NCBI GenBank assembly: GCA_031772625.1 | Contig: CM062816.1 | Span: 833,442,071-833,506,070 of the forward strand | Direction: 5' to 3' | From: Pinus tabuliformis | Lineage: Eukaryota > Streptophyta > Pinopsida > Pinales > Pinaceae | Length of the DNA: 64,000 nucleotides | Shown: piece after piece, positions 49,843-62,992 of the stretch | How positions within the stretch are numbered: the first letter of the stretch is position 1 | How the letters are laid out: every line of letters starts with the position of its first letter | Translations under genes and position numbers: made by a program | The notes under the pieces: generated by a model | What the model saw: only the letters and a program-made list of their open reading frames with translations | Told to the model about the DNA's origin: nothing | Databases searched by the model: none

Positions 49843-51440
49843 TGTTTGTGGAAATGTTTTGAGTGATTCAAATGGAAATTTGTTGTTATTTAGTTTATGT
49901 AAATTGTGTATATTATTTTTATTAAAAGTTTGTTCTTAAATTTCTAATATGTATTTTCATAGATGTAATTTTCTTTTATAATGGTAATGGAATTAATTTT
50001 TATAAAAAAAAAAGTTTGAAATTAAATTTATATTATGTCTATTTTTTTTCCTTTTTTTAAATAAAGGAAAATATTTGAAGTCAAATCTATACTATGCTTC
50101 TTTTTATTTTCAACTTTTGGAATTACTAGTCTCCACCATTATCAAAGCAACAATTTTAAGTTTCACGTAATTTATGGTAATTTTATTGTTTTTTTGTGTA
50201 AAAGGTTTTAATTAAAACCATTTCATGGCTTTCTATATGAAAGGTTGTAAATTAATTCATATAAAATTATTACACTACTTTCATTAAATTATCTATTTGA
50301 ATAAATGATATAAAAATAAATATAGCTCATATTACTTTTAAACAACTTCTATAATTTCAATTCCAAAACAGCTAAAATATTTATAAGTGGAATCACATTG
50401 TTTATTATATGTAAATATGTTTTCTAGATGACATGTATATATTTATAAAATAACAAATAAATAAACAATCTGCAAAATTTTAAGTTTAGTAAACTTAATT
50501 TCCACCAAAAATAAATAATATAACAATTACATTATTCTATATTGTATATAGTTTAACTTATCATTTCATAATATTACTTTCTTATAATATAGTTAAATTA
50601 TTATATATTTTGGATTACAATTTTCACAAACTTAATTTATACAATTAATAAAAATGTGAAATCTAGATTTAAAATTTCAAAACAAGAAAATTGGTTATTA
50701 TCCGATTAATATCTCATTATCTCAAAGCTAAATAAGAGGTAGAAACCATATATTCATTGTGCCAAAAGATAATTTGTACAACTAGTATGAGGCTAAATGT
50801 ATGTTTCTTTTTTTTGTTATTGGACAAAGAAAAAATTCCCATGTTGGGAAAAATAAACGATTTCAAGGCCACTTGAGTAGGATTGCTCTATATCAACTTT
50901 AATTCTTTCTAATTAATAGTTTCTTTCTACTTTATCAAATGAATATGAAAGAGATTTAGGCCGTCAATAGAATATCCCAACATCTATATTGATTTAAATA
51001 TTTCAATTCAAATGTTTGAACATGCACAGGTTTGTGTGTTTGTATTTATTCAATGGAGATTGATTTCAACAATAGAGGTTTGTAGTCAAATGATGGCAAT
51101 ATAAACATGTTTAGAAGAGATGACACATATGAGAAATATTTCATCTCCTTAATACAATTAAGTGAAAAAAAACTTTTATCAAATACTTTTTCAATTAAGT
51201 TTTCAACAGTTTCTTTGTTTCCCAAATCTAGCAAAGTGCATGGTATGCCACACTAGATGTAAAAGTTCTTAAATATCATTGTTATAGATTCATCTTAACC
51301 ACATATCTAGCATGCACCAAGAAGGGCCAAATCTCTTCATGTGAGAACTTCTTTAAGAGTGCACAATCTGATTTAAAAAAAATGGCATCCCTCTCATCCC
51401 TTCGTAGATCCCAATGAATATACAGTGGTTCTCTATCTCC
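49843..51440. other. AT-rich intergenic DNA downstream of the beta-glucosidase
   Basis: No gene was seen on either strand. The sequence is very AT-rich with short A and T runs. A 62-codon minus-strand frame at 51046-51234 lacks any recognisable feature. Confidence 0.6.
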
Positions 51441-51536
<96 letters not shown>

Positions 51537-51556
51537 TTATAGATATAGATATATAC
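51441..51556. repeat. TA microsatellite at the right edge of the 12-kb block
   Basis: About 100 bp of TA followed by TATAGATATAGATATATAC, merging into unit sequence. Copy A has only a short TA run at the homologous site (about 13820-13832). Confidence 0.95.
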
Positions 51557-52363
51557 AATGTGTAAATTTTCATTGTTTAAAATGTATTTTGAATGCTATA
51601 TGGAGTACATAACTGAAACTTGACTTGTAAGTCCAAAATTCCTTTGCTCAATATGATGAGAAAATTTCCATACATATATATAGGGGAAAAAGGGCCAAAA
51701 TGTTAAATAGTGAGACTACTTCAACCATTTTAACCATAAAAACTTTCTTTTCTTTTTTTTCAAATTCTTTATATGATGGATGTACAATTTATTTTTAAAA
51801 CAATATTGATATATACGTATTTGACATGTACTCATTGATATTTCTAAATTAAAATGATTTTTTTTTGTTATTAATATATATTTGAGTATAAGTTAATATT
51901 ACTTAATCTTGTTGTATATTTTATTGAACACCCACATTGAAAACTTTTGTTATTGGAATATTTTTAAATCTTACATATTACTTTTATTTTGAGAAATAAA
52001 TGAATTACCAATCTCCTTTTATTATTCTTATAAAGAAGTACTTGATATTTTTTATTTAATTTTCTATTTTCAATTACTTTTTTTCTTCGCACATTGAATA
52101 TTTTATTATAAACTAATTATAATATTTGATTTTGACATAAATTATTGACATAGATGGTCAAATGTTTATTTAACTCTCGTGTTGTAAACATCTTAAACGT
52201 ACTTCTCTTTTACCTGGTGTTTACTTTTTTAAAGTTGGTATAAAATTATATTAAGTTATGAAGACATCGAAATATTTTATTTATGACTAAGACTGTGTGG
52301 AAAATTATCATCCACATTGCGTTGTCATATCAACACCAAATTTAGTGACCGTTATTAATCATG

Positions 52364-52518
52364 CTTTTAATTAAAACTAACTAAACATGCATATTCATTT
52401 TTTTTTTTTTATCACGCTTTTAATTAAAACTAACTAAACATGCATATTCATTTTTGTTTCTTGATCATGCTTTTAATTAAAACTAGATAAACATGCATAT
52501 TCCTTTTTGTTTTTTATG
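52364..52518. repeat. Three tandem 53-bp repeats, copy B
   Basis: Counterpart of 14655-14811, with the same three units. Confidence 0.9.
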
Positions 52519-55500
52519 ATACTGACATTGCTTTTCTATATAGAGAATATTTTAATTGTATTTTAATACCTGGACATGTATCAATTCCATGTTGCACATG
52601 GAGTGAATCACAAATCCCCCTCATACTCATTTGTCTAAAGTGCCTCTCAACTCAATCAAACATTGTTGTATATTGATGTGAATTTTATCTAATATGTCCA
52701 TTATTGGACAATGCTCTTTGTTGTTCACTCATCATCTTTTTTCACATGCAACATATATTGTGAAATACGTTGGGATTTTCTCTTTGCCATTGATACATGG
52801 AGCCTCTCATGAATTTATAAATGACATTTTGGCAGCAATTAATGAAAGATGGGTAGGAGAAAATTTATGGCTTTGGGAATTCTTATAAGTGAGTAAATTT
52901 TCAATAGGTTCATTGTTTATGACTTTAAGTTGATTAGAAATATCAATTCCAACATTTGTGCTTTTGGTTGTCTCGACTACTTAATTAGAAATATTCAAAA
53001 ACAAATTAAATAATTTTTATAATATGAAATTATCATTAAATGTGTTATTCAAGTCATAGTGCATAATTTGTGTCTTGTAGGTTTTGGCTCTTAATTCGGT
53101 ATATTCTTCAATCAAATTTTATATAAATCCAACAAGGATTTATTGAATCACAAGTTTTAGTTATGTAGTCTACATAACCTAAGTGGCTCGAGCTTTTTTA
53201 GCTATGTAGTATAAGTTTAAAAAATGCATTTTAAACAATAAAAAGTCACAATCTTAAGAAAAATTGCATTGCTAGATTTTGCCTATAAAAATCCAAAACA
53301 TGGGATAGTTAGAGTGTGCCAACTCACAGTCCATTGCAATTATGGAGAAATACATAAAAATTTGATTTTCCTATGAATGTTCATTTAGCATTTTCCTAAC
53401 AAAATTTCATTTGATGATATACTAAAGTATTATAATTAACTAGAATTAAGTAATCTTAGTTATGTTCATCTACTACATTGTTACAATGAAATGGCTTGCA
53501 AACAATTTGTTGTGAATTGGGGTCCAAGACCTTACGAAAGGAATTCGAGGCATCGAACAATGTTTTCAAGGATACAAAATTATCGCTTAAGTTCGACAAT
53601 CACTAGAGCTATTTTTCGTACAAATACCTTTCCAATGGTGCAATAAATTCCTGAATCAAAGTGTATGCAAAATTTATCACACCTAGAGGTTGACCTTTAT
53701 GTTTTGACCACCATGATTTGATAGGATAACACATCAGCCCCCATCATCCATGGAAACGGGGCTAGGAATGTGATCATGATGAAGAAGAATCTAGAAGAGT
53801 GTATATTATAGCTATAGTTAAGAGTTGAAGGAGTCAAACTTACCATCTAGGAGGCTATCGAGTTGTTTTATAACTAGGACACTAGGAGGAAAGGAGATTC
53901 CATTCTATTTGAGTGCATTTTGTTCCATAGATGAGTGGGGTAGCCAAGAGTTGATAGGGAGAGAACAAATAGAGATGGTTCGTGCACTATAGAAACACAC
54001 AGGCCGATAGACCAAAGTTCCTTGTACTTTCATCCATTTGAATTCAAAGAAAGAGAGAGAAAAAACATCCACCACTTCTAGTTGTGTTTTCTCTCGAAAA
54101 GGTTTCCTCGGTAATATATTGTGCTATTATGGTTGTGAGTAATTTTACTTTCATATGTTCTCCATTTTCTACATTTTCAAACTTAATCAGCCTATAATTC
54201 TAAGGAAAATAAACCTCATATTATAGATTTTAGATTTTGAGTGTAAATTTATCAAATCTGTTTGGACGAATTGTCTACTAGAGTATCCATGGAATTTTAT
54301 GGATCAGGAGGGGTTGGAGGAGGATTGTAGTTCAAATGCCGTGCTCATGATTTCATGCCTTACAATTAGAGAGATCATGGAGTTGGGATAAATTTCAATA
54401 TATTAGTATAAAACTAAGGTCTGCTTTATCTAGTCACTAAGTCAGGGAAGGAGCCATTAGGGGCTTCTTAGATTTGAATTAATGGTTCCTCTATATTTGT
54501 ACAAGTAGTATTAAAATATTACAATCAAGTGGTCGAAAGGTGGAATGCAAATCTTCGTAAATAATATGATTGTACAATGTTGGTGATAGGAAATTTTCAT
54601 GGTCAATTGTGGAAGACCTTCGAGAAGCCAACGTATGATATCAAATACCATTATCCTCGGGCAGATGAGTGAAACAAGGTTCGTTTTAAGGGGTAATTAG
54701 AAATGCAGCATTGTATGGAAGCATCACAAGAAAAGCATGACTTCATCCCGAGGGACACTCTCGCACCAATTCATCTCATTGAGTAATAGGCGAGATACAA
54801 CTTACCAATAAAGGATCACAACCATCCCAATGTAAAGAAAGTTTTAGCCTTGTGAAAATGACATTACACTTATGATCCTAAGGGAATTTCTTCCTTTGAC
54901 ACCGTAACTGTTCGGGCCAATGTTTATTGACACTATGATTTTTTCATCATAGGGATTACGCAATTAGGATAAATTGTCGTTTTTGCCTATTTTTAAAGGA
55001 TTTTTGTAGATTAGTATAGTAGACATGTCTCTTCACATAGGAAGATATCACCATTATAGCCATATTTGCCTATAATGTTTTCACTAATATATGATTAAAA
55101 GTATTGAAATTAGTTTTCAATATATCTTGTGTACATTTTGGAATATTTGGTGTTCTTCATCTCCTTATCAAACTAATGTGGAACAATGGTATCGAAACAA
55201 TATGGTCTCTATTTTTTTATTGTTTTCTATGATGATGTTAGGGTATATACACCTAGGCCCTGAGACAAATGAGTCTTCAAAAGAAATTCTTCACCGGCTA
55301 TATGGCCCCATACAACATGCAAAAAAAAACATGTGAGGTGGGATATTTTATCAGTTTTTTCATCTAGGAATCCATCTAGACATAAGGTAGATGATGCATC
55401 ATTTCATCGTGATCCTTCAACAACTCCCATAAATGATGGGATAATATTTTTTGAGCATTCCTTTAAGGGGAGTGAAAATTTCAAGGTATATGGTAGTTCG

Positions 55501-55825
55501 TAACATTTTCAATAGGGAAAATATTACATTTAAACTAATAAAGTGTCCTTCCCACGCCAATCACTATTTGGATTTTCACTCACTATATTCCACTTAGGTA
55601 ATCTTTACCAAAATTTTAGATTTGGATTGTTGGATTGCCACCTTTAATGCATAAATGGATTGATCACCTTTGAAAACCCCACTAAATGTGGATCATGAAA
55701 TTTTAAGATTCAAAATTTTCAAAATCCAGAGTGATTATTTTCATAATTAAGGTGAATATTAATTGTTTTTCTTCCAATTTTTCTGAGTTACTGAAAGTGG
55801 TGCAATTCGTATCACAACTAGACTA

Positions 55826-55886
55826 CAAACACACACACACAGACATGTGCATGCATAAACACACACACACACACACAAACACGCAC
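55826..55886. repeat. CA microsatellite
   Basis: Two (AC)n runs separated by AGACATGTGCATGCATAAAC. The flanking segment is one copy A lacks. Confidence 0.9.
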
Positions 55887-57000
55887 AAAGTTTTACAAAG
55901 ACTTATTATTTGCATTATAGACCCAAGGAAATGGAGAGAAACGTTTTTGCATTGGTTGATTTAGATACAAAATTTATAGTATAGTATAATATAATATAAT
56001 ATACATGCACACAAATATATATATGCATTTCCAAGGAAATCATTGCAGGAGTTCCTCTTTGCCTTGGAATATGTGGATGGTGGGTAGCTCAACCACCATC
56101 CACAATAGTGGTTAGTAAGCTAGCCATACACAAGAACAAACTTGTTATCATAGTCTAATGAACCTCACTCAAGGGGACTCTAATTGGGAACTTACTTATG
56201 TATGTATATATGTAATTCTCCAACGATAATCTTAAAAGAAAACTCAAGTGATGCTTTCCAATATCTATGGATGACATCCCTTGTAAACATTATTAGTGTA
56301 GATAGTGAGCCTTATTCAAGGGGATTTGAATGGGGAACATGATGTGTCACATACTCCTTGACCCAATGTTAATAACCACCTACTATGTTCCCATCTCTAT
56401 TATTTAACTTTGATTAAATTTATATTCAATAGTTGTCACATGCATCAGTATTCAATCATCTCATAAATAAAGATAACACATGAAATTATACTCATATGCT
56501 TAGAGATTCGACAACATAAAGAGTAAGGAGCCAACATACATAACATCCCATGCAATTGAATCAAACTGGAGTAGCTGAAAGAATGTCACTTGGAAAATCA
56601 AGCACCGCAACCCAACCTAGAACTGACTTCCTCTAGTTCACCGCTGAGCCGAGAGTTCTTGCCATGGATAAATTGCCTCTTGTTGATCTCTTCAATGGGT
56701 ATTTAGTACCCTCTTTCACGATATGGTTTCCTTTAGCGGCGTCCCGCTTTTATGGATCTTTTTATCCATTCGCCCAGGCTTTTCCCATAAATTCTCGCCT
56801 TTCTCTCCCGCGAGGCTTTTCCTCATAAAAGCTTGCCTTTCTCTTCCGCAAGGCTTTTATGTTTTTCTTAAACTTAACATCTTTCTCCAGCTAAGTAACT
56901 TAATGGATCTTTATCTCCCAATCCATTAAGCTTATCTAGAATTGGATCTAGAAGTCTTATCGTGAAAGGATTATCCATTCCCATTCACCAATGGGATTTC

Positions 57001-60000
57001 ATTTGGCAAGGATCTCATCTCTTGGTGTCTTGTTTTCCAAGTGGTTAAATTATCTTTATTTATTTAATAAAAAAGTATTTATTTTCATTGTTACACCTCA
57101 GACCTAGCTTTTTTGTTACAACTCAGTCTTAGCTTAGGTCCGGCATGATAGCAACAGAGTGTTACATACAACGGAGGGGTGTTACATGATGGCACAAAGC
57201 TTGCCAATTTCCTGATGACATTGATAATAACTTGATGAGATTAATTGTTGGGATGTATGTATTTTCATGAATATTTTAAATTTGTTTTAGGATCCACGCA
57301 CACATAAATGTATCAAGCCAACTGCATTTGTTCTTGCTTATAATGAGTAAGATGACTAAGGAGTGGGATTTCTCTCTCCAATACCTATTTGATTCTTTTT
57401 ATGTAAATATAAGGGAATTTACATTTCCTTATAAAAATCAGAGAGAAAGATGTTGGTGCGGGTTACAGGTATGGAAAATAGATTCCCCTTTATAATACTG
57501 CATGTATTGTGGTTATTTCCAATAAATAAGATCTAGACCCAGTATAATTTTCAGAGGCAATATTTCCATGGACCTAGAATGTATATCTTATGTAATGGTT
57601 GCTATTATTAAATTTAAAAAAAAATGTAGGTTTAATGATTATGTCTTCCTCTCCCTCCTCAATCTCTCTCTATCTCCTTCTTCTTCTTCCCCTATTCCCT
57701 CTTTCTATTTCACCGTCCTCCTACAAGTTTTAAAATTTCCAAAGTTATGTAATGCATATAGATTCTTAGGAAAATAGAAATTAAATAATAGTGCACACTC
57801 TAAGCACACTAAGAATCACTGTGGAAACCCTTTGCCAAGATTGCCAACAAAACATAAGGCCACACCTCTCTATTTTTCAATGTAGTAAATTCACCATTTT
57901 ATTTACAAAAGATCCATAAAAGGAGGATGAAACTAATTATATCATAGTGTCCAAATCCCCATGAGGAAAAACTCTAAAAATAAAAAGAATATAAGTATAA
58001 GAGCTAAGTTGGTGATGATATAATGGGCCACAGGGAGTGTAGTTGCCACATCAACTATCCAAGACCGTAACTTTATCATATGAAGTTTGTTTTTGGGTTC
58101 TATTTATCTTCTTGGAGACATCTTAATAATATCTATAGCAAGGGAGAACACAGACTAGACGATTCCTTCAAATTCTACCCCGATTGCAATGAAAATATTA
58201 GAATTGTTGTTTATGACTTGAAAGATGTGCCAAAAGTTCAAGGATGAAATTTATTTGTAAATATGGATATAAGGTAAAATATGATTTTGAGACGGTGGAA
58301 ATATCAAATGATTATTCCTTAAACTCCTCTTGATTTTTTACTATTCCTCCTTCATATTATTTTCTTTCTACGCATCCTTCCTTCTCCTCTTCTATCTCTT
58401 GCTTTTCTACTCATCCTTTCTTGCCCTGTTCTTTTATTATCCCCCTCTTACTATTGGTTGTCCTCTTTCCTACTCCCTGCCATCATCTTTTTCTCTCCCC
58501 CCTCTTCCACTTCGTCACTTCTTCCTCTTCCTATTTTCCCCAAATTATCCTTCACTTTTTCTCGATTTCTCCTTACGCTTCATCTCCTTCTAATCCCTCC
58601 ATTCCCTTTCTACTCATCTTCTTTTTTCTACTCCCATTTTGAGATTCCTCCTTGCTTCACTTATTTTTTGATATCCCGTTCTTCCTCTTCCTCTTCCTCC
58701 TTTAGCTTTCTTCCTCGTGTTCTTCCCCACCTTCTTCCCCCTTCTTCCTTCCTTTGATTTCGTCTTCCTCTTTCTCCTTCACTTCTACATTCTGTTCCCT
58801 CACTTTCCTCTTGTCTTGACCCCTCTACTATTTTTTCCCTCTTTCTTCTTTCTCCGCGTCCTAGAGAATTGAATAAATCCCAAGGTTATGTTTTTCCATG
58901 TCCTCCTATTTTCCCTTCTCTTCCTCTTCTCTTCCTCTCAATTTATACTCAACCTATTTCGAGAGTCATATTTCCTCCTATTTTTCTTTGATCTCCCCTC
59001 CTTTCTCCTCCTCCCCCCCTTCACCATCTTCTCATCCATCCTTCCTTCTTTCTATGCTTCATATTCTTCTTTCTCCTTATCTTCCATATTACCTTCGTCA
59101 CTTCCCTCTTGTATTCTCTTCTCCCCCTCCATTTCATCTCCTCCCTCCTTTCCCAATTTCCTTGAGAATGGAATATTACCCAAGGCTATATCTCCTCCTA
59201 CTCCTACCTTTCCATCTTACTTCCCCTTCGTTTACTCCTCCTTTTCTACCTCTCTTGTTTTTAGATTCCTCCTTCCTCCTCCTCTTCTACTTCTTATTCT
59301 CTTCTTTCTCCTTCTCCTCCCCTTCTCCACCTCCTTCTCACTTCTTTAGGTTTTTTTCCCTTTCTCCTTCTCTTCCATATTCCATTCCCTCACTTCCCTC
59401 TTCTCTTCCATTCTTTCGTCACTTCCTTTGATTGCAGAACATCCAACGCTATGCCTTTTCATAAGGCTGAGTTATATTTTGAAGGTAATAATGTTGAACC
59501 AAATATCTATCTTGAATATATTTGTGTATTGTGGATTGTGTTACTTGTTGTAGTTTATTTTGAATATTTCATCCCAGGTCCCTAATTATGTACTTCATTC
59601 TTTGCCAAGTCCCTAATTATTTACTTCCATGGTTTAGATATGAATTCAAGGGATTTGAATCTAGAGGTCGTGATAATGAAAACAAGAGAAAAGGGTAAGG
59701 GAAAAGAATTTGTTGTAGACACCAAGGAAGGAAAAACAAAAGGTGAATAATGATCACCGATGAGATATATTTTTTTATTCACAAGTGTGGAATCACGATA
59801 AATGAAAATCCTTCGAATTTACAATGAAGAATTAAAATATGCCTCCAAGAATGTTTATAAAACAATTATGGAATATTACAACCCTTGCATGAGGTGATTA
59901 AGTGTTTCTAAAACTTGTATATACTTAGACTTAATCATATATTGATTGTGATATGAGTGAGAACGAGGGTTTATAAGGTTGAGGGAGGGAATTGGCACCA

Positions 60001-60862
60001 GTTCAACCAAGTTATGATGTTAGATTCATTTCTTTACTTTAAGTGTGTGTATATATATTTTTATTCAATGTTGTAGACGAAGTCAAATTTCCCCTGTGGT
60101 GGTGGCTTACTAGTGGTAGGGTATTAGTTATTTACAAGTGTTACATGGTTATTTTATTATTTGATAAAATATGTCTTCATTTTCAGTATGTATGTTTGGT
60201 TTTTTTTGGCTCACAAGGTTGTTGAAATTGACGGTGGTGACTTACTAGTGGTAGGGTTTTAGTTATTTACAAGTGTTACATGTTATTTTATTATTTGATA
60301 AAATATGTCTTCATTTTCAGCATCTATGTTTGGTTTTTTTTGGCTCACATGGTGTGAAATTGATTGACTGTTAGTGTGTTCAAATTTCAAAATTGCATTT
60401 ATGAATACATATTTTTTTTCTCTCATGGTAACGTGAGAAATCACTTACCAACTAGTCATATAATTGTGTGGGTATGCTAATTCATATATGAAACCTTTAA
60501 AAGTAAATAACTAAGTTAGCATCAACAAAGTTAGATCCTTTATAAAATTTTACAATTTTGAATTAAAAAAACTTTAGAAAGGTCAAAGTTTGATATCATA
60601 TATTTTATATATATGTAAGGCTTATTTGCATAATATGAATATCATAACATAAATTTGGATCCTAAACCTATCTATTTATTAAATATTAAGCGTTTTTCCT
60701 ACAAATATCTCAAAGTTGGACATTTTTGACATTTTACCACACACCATTTGATTATTATAACAAATATCTATCTTTTTAATTTGTTACGCTTGAAAATTTT
60801 GAAATTTTCACTGAGAATTTTATGATATTATTGTTCCCAAAGACACCTTTTACAATCAGTGG
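57001..60862. repeat. Long tandem repeat unit, copy C, cut by assembly gap
   Basis: Third copy, matching copy A 1-9706 without the Copia insertion. It includes the polypyrimidine tract and the 135-bp duplication (from about 60098). It stops at the gap inside the stretch ending TTTTACAATCAGTGG. It shows no large insertion and is the best guide to the unaltered unit in this part. Confidence 0.9.
58325..59430. repeat. Polypyrimidine tract, copy C
   Basis: About 1.1 kb of nearly pure C/T, colinear with 18988-20105. It carries the single CTTAC near 59217 that corresponds to the Copia 1 target site. Confidence 0.9.
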
Positions 60863-60962
60863 NNNNNNNNNNNNNNNNNNNNNNNNNNNNNNNNNNNNNN
60901 NNNNNNNNNNNNNNNNNNNNNNNNNNNNNNNNNNNNNNNNNNNNNNNNNNNNNNNNNNNNNN
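60863..60962. other. Assembly gap of 100 N
   Basis: Exactly 100 N, the usual placeholder for a gap of unknown size. Sequence to its right is not unit sequence, so the true distance and even the join are uncertain. Confidence 0.99.
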
Positions 60963-61956
60963 GAGAGTAATGATGGAGGATGTCTGGTTGCAGGGAATTG
61001 GGTATTGCATCTCCTCAGAAATGGTACTGAGTATTTCTATATTTTATTAGGGTCTATATTGTTATTTTCTTTAGATAATTTCATTTTCTTGATTTACATA
61101 TTGAATTCTCCCCACAACATCATAACATTATTCAGTTTTACCACATTATTCCACAAGATATGAAAATTATATAGAAAAGAACAATATCATCGTCATTGCA
61201 ACGGAACATAAAGGAATATAGAAGAAATGCATTCTACATAGAGAAACATGATTGGTCGGAGACAAGGCAAAACCATTTCAAATTCTTCTTTTTATTAAAT
61301 TCCCTTTGAATGTTTCAATAAAGAGAGTAAATGACGCATATCTTTTACCGCAAAAACTATCCAGCAAGATCAACTAAACAACATCCAAGAGATGAACCAA
61401 ACAATGATAATAATCAAACCTTGAATCAGAAGCATGTGATTAACCATCAAACTTACAGCCAACAGAACGAAACCTTTGGTCAACTGTAAAACTCAAAACC
61501 TAGTTTCAACCGCACAGAGAGAGTGATGTTCGTGAGGCTTAAAAGCCTTCAACCGCACGAATGAGCCTGCGTGCCTGTAGTTGCAATTGAAATTTCATGA
61601 AGTTATGCCTGCGGCTGGAAACTAGAACTAAAAACACATGCAAGCTTCAAAACCCTGCAATCTCGGGCCTGTACGAACGAATCTCCATGACGCAACCTTA
61701 TAACTGTTCAAGCCAACCCCAAATGAAGAAGAATGATCATGATGATGATGTTGAAATGAGGGTCACTGGAATCGTATTTATAGCCATCCATGGGTGTCCA
61801 ATTTCTCTTTTTGTCGACTTGTCCTCATTAGGGTTATTTGAGGTTCTAAATAGTCTTGCTAAGGAAATTATAAAATAATAGTGGAAGTGATGAAGTAAGA
61901 TTAGATTACATCATCAAATTTTAGAGGGAAGAAAGAAAGAAATAATTTTGAACTCG
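60963..61956. other. Unique sequence right of the gap
   Basis: No clear gene. The frame at 61597-61878 has no recognisable domain. The stretch does not match copies A or B. Confidence 0.5.
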
Positions 61957-62255
61957 TATTTTCAACTTATCTCCCTATGGGGTTACTCAAATTTTCCGTG
62001 ACAATATTCAGTTGGATGCAGAATTTGACTCTTCATCCAAGGAGTACCCATCTTACATACTTTCAGTGGACGCAACTACACATAAAATGATAAATATATG
62101 AAAAACGTGATTGCAATCACGTTTTTTCATGTATTTTTCATATTTTGTGTAGCAGGGTCCATCTAAAATATGAAACATGGGTACTCCAATTTTACATCCA
62201 ACGAGTACTCGCGCTGGAAGTTTGAGTAAAACTTAGGGAGATAAGTTGAAAAATA
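61957..62255. mobile_element. Foldback MITE, nearly loop-free inverted repeat
   Basis: The left arm (61957-62113) and right arm (62114-62255) are imperfect reverse complements over their whole length. The outer ends are TTTTCAACTTATCTCCCT on the left and AGGGAGATAAGTTGAAAAA on the right, bounded by TA on both sides. The centre is a perfect palindrome with 13-bp arms AAAAACGTGATTG at 62101-62126. The TA target and lack of coding fit a Tc1/mariner-type (Stowaway-like) or foldback MITE. A folded transcript would be a long hairpin that could feed small-RNA production. Confidence 0.8.
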
Positions 62256-62992
62256 GTTTTATTATTTATTATTTTTCTAATCTTTTTATTTTTTTACTCA
62301 AAAATGGTGAATCACCCCCCATGGTTGACATCATCATCTTGAATCCAATTGGCTCTTATAAAATTTATTTTGGTTGTACATTTTTCTTTGGTAGACCTCA
62401 AAATTCCCCTAATGTTTGTTCACATGTGGGCTTTAATTCAGAATAACACTTTCCCTTGTCTAAATTGAGCGCTTCGATAGTCAAAATCGGTCCTCTCGAA
62501 AAGAGGAATCTCATCCCATGGTTGGAATTGATCAATAGGCTTCCAAATTAACACTCCCTCCCAGCTAGGGAGAAATTCCAACTGCATCACATAATCATCG
62601 CAAGTATCCTGTCATCAAATCATGTCCTATTTCAATTAACTCGTCATCAGCTATCATCACTTCTTAGCTCCGCTCATGTCTTCTTATCTATTGATTGTCC
62701 CCGCTCATATGCTTAACATTATAGAATCTAAAAGAAGAATAATTCAACGTTAGAGGGGAGCTTAGGCTACGACCCTCAATCCATCGTGGAGCCACTCCTA
62801 CCACCCGAAATCAATGCCAGCGGGGGTTCCAAATTCTACTACCCAGGAACATTAGAGAGCGTATCGCTAGGGAGCCCAGCTCAACCTGGAGCCACATCAG
62901 GGAGTACATCTCAATCAAGAATCCAACAACAATGAGGAGGTCCTACGGGACACTCTCACCTCATGTCTATGACAGTGGGGAAGGTCATATGG
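62256..62992. other. Unique non-coding sequence before the return of unit sequence
   Basis: No gene was recognised. A short hairpin CTCCCTCCCAGCTAGGGAG lies near 62552-62570. Near 62990 the phrase GGGACACTGTCGTACCAATTC resembles the unit phrase at 54757, so the switch to unit sequence is at or just before 62993. Confidence 0.5.

Larger units (their letters stand above)
51548..57000. other. AT-rich tail of unit copy B
   Basis: Matches copy A 13826-17659 with two extra segments, 52538-52977 and 55427-56604. The second is also present near the end of the window (from about 63670), so copy A most likely lost it. No gene was recognised. A frame at 52694-52888 lies in the first extra segment and has no recognisable motif. 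Confidence 0.6.

Noticed and set aside
60822-61163. Open frame across the gap
   Set aside because: It is open only because the N run is translated as unknown residues.
61597-61878. Frame of 93 codons as a host gene
   Set aside because: No family resemblance, no splice or promoter context, and typical of chance frames in mixed-composition DNA.
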